Of a DNA stretch of 64,000 bases, positions 59,426 to 64,000 are shown in pieces; positions within the stretch are counted from its first letter, which is position 1, and each line of letters begins with the position of its first letter. The notes below the pieces were generated by a model that saw only the letters and a list, made by a program, of their open reading frames with translations, searched no databases and was not told the origin of the DNA. The position numbers and the translations under genes are program-made. The DNA is from Promineifilum sp. GTDB lineage: Bacteria > Chloroflexota > Anaerolineae > Promineifilales > Promineifilaceae. Where the stretch lies: positions 50,273 through 114,272 of the forward strand of contig JACKBY010000011.1 of NCBI GenBank assembly GCA_020634335.1, given 5' to 3'.

Positions 59426-62365
59426 CTAGGCCTCCACAATACTTTGAGCGTCCGTCTCTTCGTCCGTGTCGTCGGGATGCCCAAGGGTATTGATAATGAG
59501 CGCGGCGCTACCTAATACCGTCAGGCAGATCGCCACCTCGAATAGAAAGGAACTGCTGAAATCGAAGCCGTAGGGCAGCGGCAGGCCGATCATCTCGCCG
59601 AAATTGACATGGGCGAAGAAAAAGCCGGTCAGAGCGTAGGTGATCGCGCCCACCACAAACACGATGATCACCCCCATGCCGATCAGCCGGAAGCCGCGCA
59701 GCCAGGGGAGCCGTCGCCGTGTCTCCTCGTAGCCGAACACCACGTACCACAAGGCGACAGCCAGAGCGATGATCACCCCGGCCGTAAACCCGTCGCCCGG
59801 CTGCTGGTGCCCGTAGATCATATGCGTGGCGGCGATCAGCATGGCTATGGGCAGGGTGGCCAAAGCGGGCAAGCGCACGAAGGCCGACGTCTCGGCCCCG
59901 GCGATGCCTTTGGTCACTGGCGACCCGTTGACAACCGCCCTCCTCCCACGACCGCCCCGTTCGCCGGCCCTCAGCGCGGCCGGCCTCAGCAACATATAGG
60001 CGCCCAGCCCGGCGGCGCTGAAGACAACGATCTCGATGACTGTATCCAGTTGGCGAAAGTCGACGACGATGGCCCCGACCACATCCGTAGCTTCGGCCTG
60101 AGTCTTGGCATTGGCCTCGTAATAGGGGGTGATGACGCTGTCGCGCAGGGGGCGCGAGGTCAGGGCGGTGTAGGTCAGCGAGGCTACCACCAGGCCGATG
60201 AGACCGGCCACCACCAGGTCTCGGATGAGGCTGAGCGGCCGCCGGGAGCGCAATTCGGATAGTGCCAGCCGCTGGGCGGCCGCGCGCTGGCCGCGCGGCA
60301 ACCGCGTCAGGGCCAGTACCAGGATGACCGTCGCCAAAATATCCACGACGATCTGAACCAGGGCCACGTCCGGAGCCGGCTCCAGCGCGAACAGGAGCGC
60401 CATGCTCAGCCCCGACGTTGACAAGGCCAGGATCGCGCCAAAGTCACGCGGCAGCAGCAACGACGCCAAAGCCGCCCCCACAGCGACCAGGAGGGCGAAC
60501 AGGCGCAACATCTGTGTGGCTCCAAAAAAGTCCATGGCCGGCAGCCGGGCCAGCGACAGATCGGGCAGCAACCGTCCGCCGGTGAAAACAAGCACCAGCA
60601 CGATGGCCGCGACGATCATCGTTTCCAGATACAGGCGCAGCCGGCCGCCCTGGACGCGCGTAGCCAGGCGCGCGCCACGGAAGATGGCGGCGAGAACGGC
60701 CTGATAGAGGGCGTTGAAACCCAGGCGGGGCAACACTCGCCACTGAATAGCCCGCACCGGCCCACGAAAGTAGAACAGTACCGCCCCCAACGAAATAGCC
60801 GCCGCCGACAACAGCAGCGGCACGTTGATCCCGTGCCATAACGCCAGCGAGACCTTGACCTTGCCGCCGAAGGCCGCCGCGGCCGCCCCCGCCAAAAAGG
60901 CCGCCTCGTCCTTAGGGCCAGGCAAAAGGGTGATGCCCACCGATAACAGCGCCGGGATGGCCGGCATAAGCCACATGAGGTGCGGCGCTTCGTGGCCGCG
61001 CCGGGAGGCATCTTTGGGCCGGCCCAGAAATGTTTCGTATATCAGCAGGCCGGATTGCGCCAGCATGAGCGCCCCGGCCACCACGGCCGCCCAGGGCAAC
61101 AGCGATGCCACCAGCGGCGGCAACGTCGGGTGGACGGCCGCGGCCAGCAACGTCTCCTTTGCCAAAAAGCCGAACAGTGGCGGCAACCCGGCCATGGAGA
61201 GCGCGGCGATGACCGCCACGGCGAAGGTGAAGGGCATGGCGCGCCACAAGCCGCCCAGCCGCCGGATGTCGCGCGTGCCCGTTTCATGATCGACAATGCC
61301 CACCACCAAGAACAGGGCGCTCTTGTAGAGGGCATGGGCCAAGACGCCGATGACCAGAGCCTTGAATGCTTCCTCAATGTCCTGGCCGATGAGCATCATC
61401 AGGATGCCCAATTGGCTGATGGTGGAATAAGCCAGCAGCGCCTTGAGGTCGTTTTGCTTCAGCCCCAGATAGGCCCCGGCCAGCATAGTCACCAGGCCGA
61501 CGCTCGTCAGCAACCAGAACCAGGACTCAGTGAAACCCAGCGCCGGATTCATGCGCGCCATCAGATAGATGCCCGCCTTCACCATCGTGGCCGAGTGCAG
61601 ATAGGCGCTGGCCGGGGTCGGCGCGCTCATTGCCCCCGGCAACCAGATGTGGGCCGGGAACTGGGCGCTCTTGGTGAAGGCTCCAAAGGCCACCAGCCCC
61701 AGCATGACCGGATACAACTCGCTGGCGCGCAGCACGTCACCGCTGCTCAGGATCGTGGCAAAGTCCATTCCCCCGGCCACGTGACCGACGAACAACAACC
61801 CGGCCAACAAAGCGATGCCGCCGCCGCCGGTAATGAACAGCGCCCGAAACGCCCCTTGCCGCGCCGCCTCGTCCTTATATTTGTAGGCGACCAGCAGATA
61901 GGACAGAATACTCGTCCCTTCCCAAAAGACGAACAGCGTCAACACGTCGCCGGCCAGCACCAGCCCCAACATCGACGTCATGAACAGCAGCAGGTAGGTC
62001 TGGAAACGATAGGCGGATTCGTCGCCCTTGAAATATTGGCCGCCGTAGACGATCACCAAGACGCCGATGAGCGTGACGATGAGGGCAAACAGCGCCGCCA
62101 GACTATCGAGATAAAATCCCAGCGACAGACCCAGCGAGGGCAGCCAGGCGATGCGCCACGAGAACACCTCGTTCCTGTTGAGGGCCGGAACATAGGCGGC
62201 CAGGATGATAAACGCGGCCAGCGGAAACGCGGCCAGAATCAGGCTGAGGCGGTCGATGCCCAGGCGACCGAGAAAAGCCGACCGACCGGCTAAGGCAGCC
62301 AGGATCGCGGCAGCCGTGACCAGACTCAGGGGCAGCAACAAAAACCAAGGGGCGATATGCTCCAT
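59426..62365 (-). CDS. mnhA: Na+/H+ antiporter fused subunits A and B
   Basis: 979 residues. The first about 760 match MnhA/MrpA: FWEGTSILSYLL with the conserved Glu, KSAQFPAHIWLPGAMSAPTP, HSATMVKAGIYLMAR, then MbhD/MbhE-like spans. After a short Arg/Gly-rich linker the last about 130 residues are MnhB-like (IYGHQQPGDGFTAGVII). No separate mnhB exists here, so A and B are one chain. First gene of the operon; a near-consensus promoter ends 11 bases upstream, with no Shine-Dalgarno. Confidence 0.93.
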   Translation of the reverse strand: MEHIAPWFLLLPLSLVTAAAILAALAGRSAFLGRLGIDRLSLILAAFPLAAFIILAAYVPALNRNEVFSWRIAWLPSLGLSLGFYLDSLAALFALIVTLIGVLVIVYGGQYFKGDESAYRFQTYLLLFMTSMLGLVLAGDVLTLFVFWEGTSILSYLLVAYKYKDEAARQGAFRALFITGGGGIALLAGLLFVGHVAGGMDFATILSSGDVLRASELYPVMLGLVAFGAFTKSAQFPAHIWLPGAMSAPTPASAYLHSATMVKAGIYLMARMNPALGFTESWFWLLTSVGLVTMLAGAYLGLKQNDLKALLAYSTISQLGILMMLIGQDIEEAFKALVIGVLAHALYKSALFLVVGIVDHETGTRDIRRLGGLWRAMPFTFAVAVIAALSMAGLPPLFGFLAKETLLAAAVHPTLPPLVASLLPWAAVVAGALMLAQSGLLIYETFLGRPKDASRRGHEAPHLMWLMPAIPALLSVGITLLPGPKDEAAFLAGAAAAAFGGKVKVSLALWHGINVPLLLSAAAISLGAVLFYFRGPVRAIQWRVLPRLGFNALYQAVLAAIFRGARLATRVQGGRLRLYLETMIVAAIVLVLVFTGGRLLPDLSLARLPAMDFFGATQMLRLFALLVAVGAALASLLLPRDFGAILALSTSGLSMALLFALEPAPDVALVQIVVDILATVILVLALTRLPRGQRAAAQRLALSELRSRRPLSLIRDLVVAGLIGLVVASLTYTALTSRPLRDSVITPYYEANAKTQAEATDVVGAIVVDFRQLDTVIEIVVFSAAGLGAYMLLRPAALRAGERGGRGRRAVVNGSPVTKGIAGAETSAFVRLPALATLPIAMLIAATHMIYGHQQPGDGFTAGVIIALAVALWYVVFGYEETRRRLPWLRGFRLIGMGVIIVFVVGAITYALTGFFFAHVNFGEMIGLPLPYGFDFSSSFLFEVAICLTVLGSAALIINTLGHPDDTDEETDAQSIVEA

Positions 62366-62376
62366 AATCGCATTAG

Positions 62377-62406
62377 ACTATACGACAATAGCAGCCACAG
62401 AGTCAA
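62377..62406 (-). promoter_or_regulatory. Promoter of the mnh operon, very short leader
   Basis: Minus strand: TTGACT (62401-62406), an 18-bp spacer and TATAGT (62377-62382). The -10 ends 11 bases before the ATG at 62365, so the leader is only about four or five bases. Confidence 0.7.
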
Positions 62407-62511
62407 CGATCCGCGTGGGCTGGAAGGGAAAGTGGGCCACGTCTTCGGCCTGTACGACGCCGGACAGCACTCGGCGGCCGATAATTTTACGCAAACGCGC
62501 CGGGCCATTTC

Positions 62512-62540
62512 TTGTTTCCCTTTTTGAGTTATGGTAAGAT
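62512..62540 (+). promoter_or_regulatory. Promoter of the plus-strand membrane protein gene
   Basis: TTGTTT (62512-62517), a 17-bp spacer and TAAGAT (62535-62540). The leader would be about 147 nt. With the mnh promoter this explains most of the 328-bp divergent gap (62366-62693); no ORF with a credible start is seen there. Confidence 0.6.
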
Positions 62541-62693
62541 GTTCGCAGCAGAAGAGGGGATGTCGCCTAAGAGCGGAACCCGAACAGACGGATCAGGCCG
62601 GAGTAGTGCGCGGGCGGCCGGGCGCGCCGGGCAATCGGGTGAACGGGTTCGAAAAATCCATTCCGCGAGGATACAAGCAGGTAGGTGACAAAC

Positions 62694-63836
62694 ATGGACA
62701 TCATTAATCAACGGCCCGGCCTGGCGGCGCTAGTAGCATTCATCGCCGGACTTATTATTGGCCTGGTGGTGCTTGGATGGGGGTTGTTCCCCGTCGAGTA
62801 TACCGGTGCCGACCCATCAGGTCTCTTCGACGAATATCAGGCCACTTTTGTCCGCAACGCGGCCGAACTGTATGCCTTCGATAACAACCAGGACAAGCTG
62901 CGCGCCGCGCTGCAAGGGTGGGGGGGCGATGCGGTCGCCTGCGAAATGGCCCAGAACTCCCTCGACCCGGCGGACCGGCAACGCCTGGTGGCAGCGGCGA
63001 CCATCGTGAATAGCACCGGCTGTGGCAGTCTAGCCGTGCCGGGGGTAGCGCCGGAGACGCAGGCGACCCTGCTACCGGGTGTCGTGGCCACGCCGCCGGC
63101 AACTGAGTCGGCCGAGGGCGGCTCCGGGACGCTGCCGCTGCTGTTGCTGGGGATGTTGCTGCTGCTGCTGGTGGCGGCCATCTTCTATGTCTGGAATCGC
63201 CGCCGCACCCTCATGGAAGGAACCGGCGAGGACGACCTGGGCTACGACGATGGCACCCTGGGCCAAAAGGCGGGGCGGCCGACGTATACCCGGCCCGGAG
63301 CCGCCGCCGCGGCGACCACCGCCGCTGTCGCCTCCCAGCCAACCCCTGTTCCCATCGCCCGTTTCCGCACGGTTTTCACCCGCGGCCACGATACCTATGA
63401 TGATTCGTTCAGCATCGAAAACGCGAACGGGGACTTTTTGGGCGAGTGCGGCGTGGGCATCTCCGAAACAATCGGCGCCACCGCGCCCAAGAACGTGACT
63501 GCTTTCGAGGTGTGGCTGTTCGACAAGAACGATATTCGCACGATCACCAAGGTGATTATGAGCGATCACGCTTTCTTCGATGACGCATTGAAGGCCAAGC
63601 TGGCTCCCAAGGGCGAACCGGTGCTGGCCCGCGCCAATGAGACTATCGTCCTGGAGACAGCAACACTGATCATCAACGCCGAGATCACCGAGATGGATTA
63701 CGGCCACAGCCCCGACCTGCCCGACGCCAGCTATTTTGACCGCTTTACGATTGAGTTGTCGGCCTGGGCCAAAGAAGGCGATTATGTAGCGCCCCCTTCG
63801 GTGGGTGGGGATGAGGAAGATCTACTGAATTATTAG
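62694..63836 (+). CDS. Two-span membrane protein of unknown function
   Basis: About 380 residues. The first span (about 13-33) and second (about 143-163) enclose an extracytoplasmic domain of about 110 residues with two Cys. The cytoplasmic part has a low-complexity Ala/Pro linker and a C-terminal domain (about 220-365) opening ARFRTVFTRGHDTYDDSFSI and continuing VTAFEVWLFDKNDIRT, beta-rich by appearance. I do not recognise the family. The ATG at 62694 has AGGTAGG upstream; a GTG nine bases earlier is possible. A terminator follows about 100 bp after the stop. Confidence 0.8.
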   Translation: MDIINQRPGLAALVAFIAGLIIGLVVLGWGLFPVEYTGADPSGLFDEYQATFVRNAAELYAFDNNQDKLRAALQGWGGDAVACEMAQNSLDPADRQRLVAAATIVNSTGCGSLAVPGVAPETQATLLPGVVATPPATESAEGGSGTLPLLLLGMLLLLLVAAIFYVWNRRRTLMEGTGEDDLGYDDGTLGQKAGRPTYTRPGAAAAATTAAVASQPTPVPIARFRTVFTRGHDTYDDSFSIENANGDFLGECGVGISETIGATAPKNVTAFEVWLFDKNDIRTITKVIMSDHAFFDDALKAKLAPKGEPVLARANETIVLETATLIINAEITEMDYGHSPDLPDASYFDRFTIELSAWAKEGDYVAPPSVGGDEEDLLNY

Positions 63837-63936
63837 ACAAGAGAATTACAGATCTCCCGGATGAGACACATCAAGGGCGTTTGTGTGGGCGTCTGGGGAA
63901 ATTCGGAAGCTCTCTTTGACCGCAGATTCTCGATAT

Positions 63937-63974
63937 AAAAAGCCCAGCAGATTGACAACTGCCGGGCTTTTTCG
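63937..63974 (+). terminator. Rho-independent terminator at the right edge
   Basis: AAAGCCC-A-GCAG pairs with CTGC-C-GGGCTTT (63939-63950 with 63959-63970), an 11-bp stem with one mismatch and an eight-base loop, followed by TT. It should end the message of the gene at 62694. Confidence 0.8.
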
Positions 63975-64000
63975 TATTCAGGGGTCGGTGGTCTATCTAC

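Noticed and set aside
60980..62293. 437-codon plus-strand open frame
   Set aside because: Antisense to the MnhA part of the fused subunit; Gln/Arg-rich shadow.
62378..62520. Possible small ORF ending 12 bases before mnhA
   Set aside because: It has no credible start codon, and its sequence is explained by the TTGACT/TATAGT promoter of the operon.
1..64000. CRISPR arrays, insertion sequences, prophage or rRNA genes
   Set aside because: No regularly spaced repeat array, transposase, integrase or rRNA-like sequence was seen on reading both strands.

Overview
The window is GC-rich bacterial chromosome, almost entirely coding, with nearly all genes on the minus strand. It most resembles a Chloroflexota (Anaerolineae-like) genome. 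The support is indirect: Chloroflexota-style LysM and STAND proteins, no outer-membrane export genes such as wza in a large polysaccharide locus, several promoter-to-ATG distances too short for a leader, and short interspersed palindromes. No rRNA gene or universal marker fixes the lineage, so this is an inference.

Layout by position: (1) 1-2528, a probable sodA - ferredoxin - aspartate ammonia-lyase unit behind a strong promoter; aspA runs off the left edge. (2) 2690-9926, a large GT-C-like membrane protein, a repeat-rich spacer with a CAU tRNA, a site-2 protease with a small membrane partner, coaE and an ABC-F ATPase. (3) 10086-45036, a roughly 35 kb exopolysaccharide/glycoconjugate locus read in one direction. 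In transcription order it holds Wzm/Wzt, a GT-C enzyme, asnB, a TPR protein, a second AsnB-like enzyme, two GT4, a GT2, a Wzy-like polymerase, three GT4, a CapK/PaaK-like adenylating enzyme, a frameshifted GT39-like gene, a GT2, a Tat-exported beta-helix protein, a methyltransferase, a domain-permuted phosphoglycosyltransferase, an amino-sugar trio (LegB-like dehydratase, nucleotidyltransferase, DegT aminotransferase), a Wzc-like tyrosine kinase, a LysM protein and a Wzy-like/TPR protein. Many genes overlap by 4-14 nt, so they are probably translated as coupled units. (4) 45305-48678, the primary sigma factor gene divergent from an HtrA-like lipoprotein protease. (5) 48751-56380, DinG-family helicase, an S51-like peptidase, an SH3-like lipoprotein and a STAND NTPase. 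(6) 56405-62365, an mnh/mrp Na+/H+ antiporter operon with a fused AB subunit. (7) 62694-63836, a plus-strand membrane protein of unknown function.

How the genes work together: the polysaccharide locus has nucleotide-sugar synthesis, chain initiation on a lipid carrier, many glycosyltransferases, two polymerase/ligase-like proteins, a chain-length kinase and an ABC exporter. It therefore carries parts of both the Wzy-dependent and the ABC-dependent export schemes. The envelope theme continues with the protease, the lipoproteins and the ion antiporter.

The observations most worth following are: a ~46-bp element with a 14-bp palindrome (TTAACYGTKGTTAA) found both upstream of sodA and at the HtrA-like promoter; a phosphoglycosyltransferase with permuted domain order and Asn in place of the expected catalytic Asp; several -10 boxes 8-11 nt from the start codon, predicting leaderless mRNAs; a STAND receptor fused to a membrane span and TPRs and translationally coupled to a lipoprotein; and several families of short palindromic or tandem repeats, two of which have entered the 3' ends of genes.
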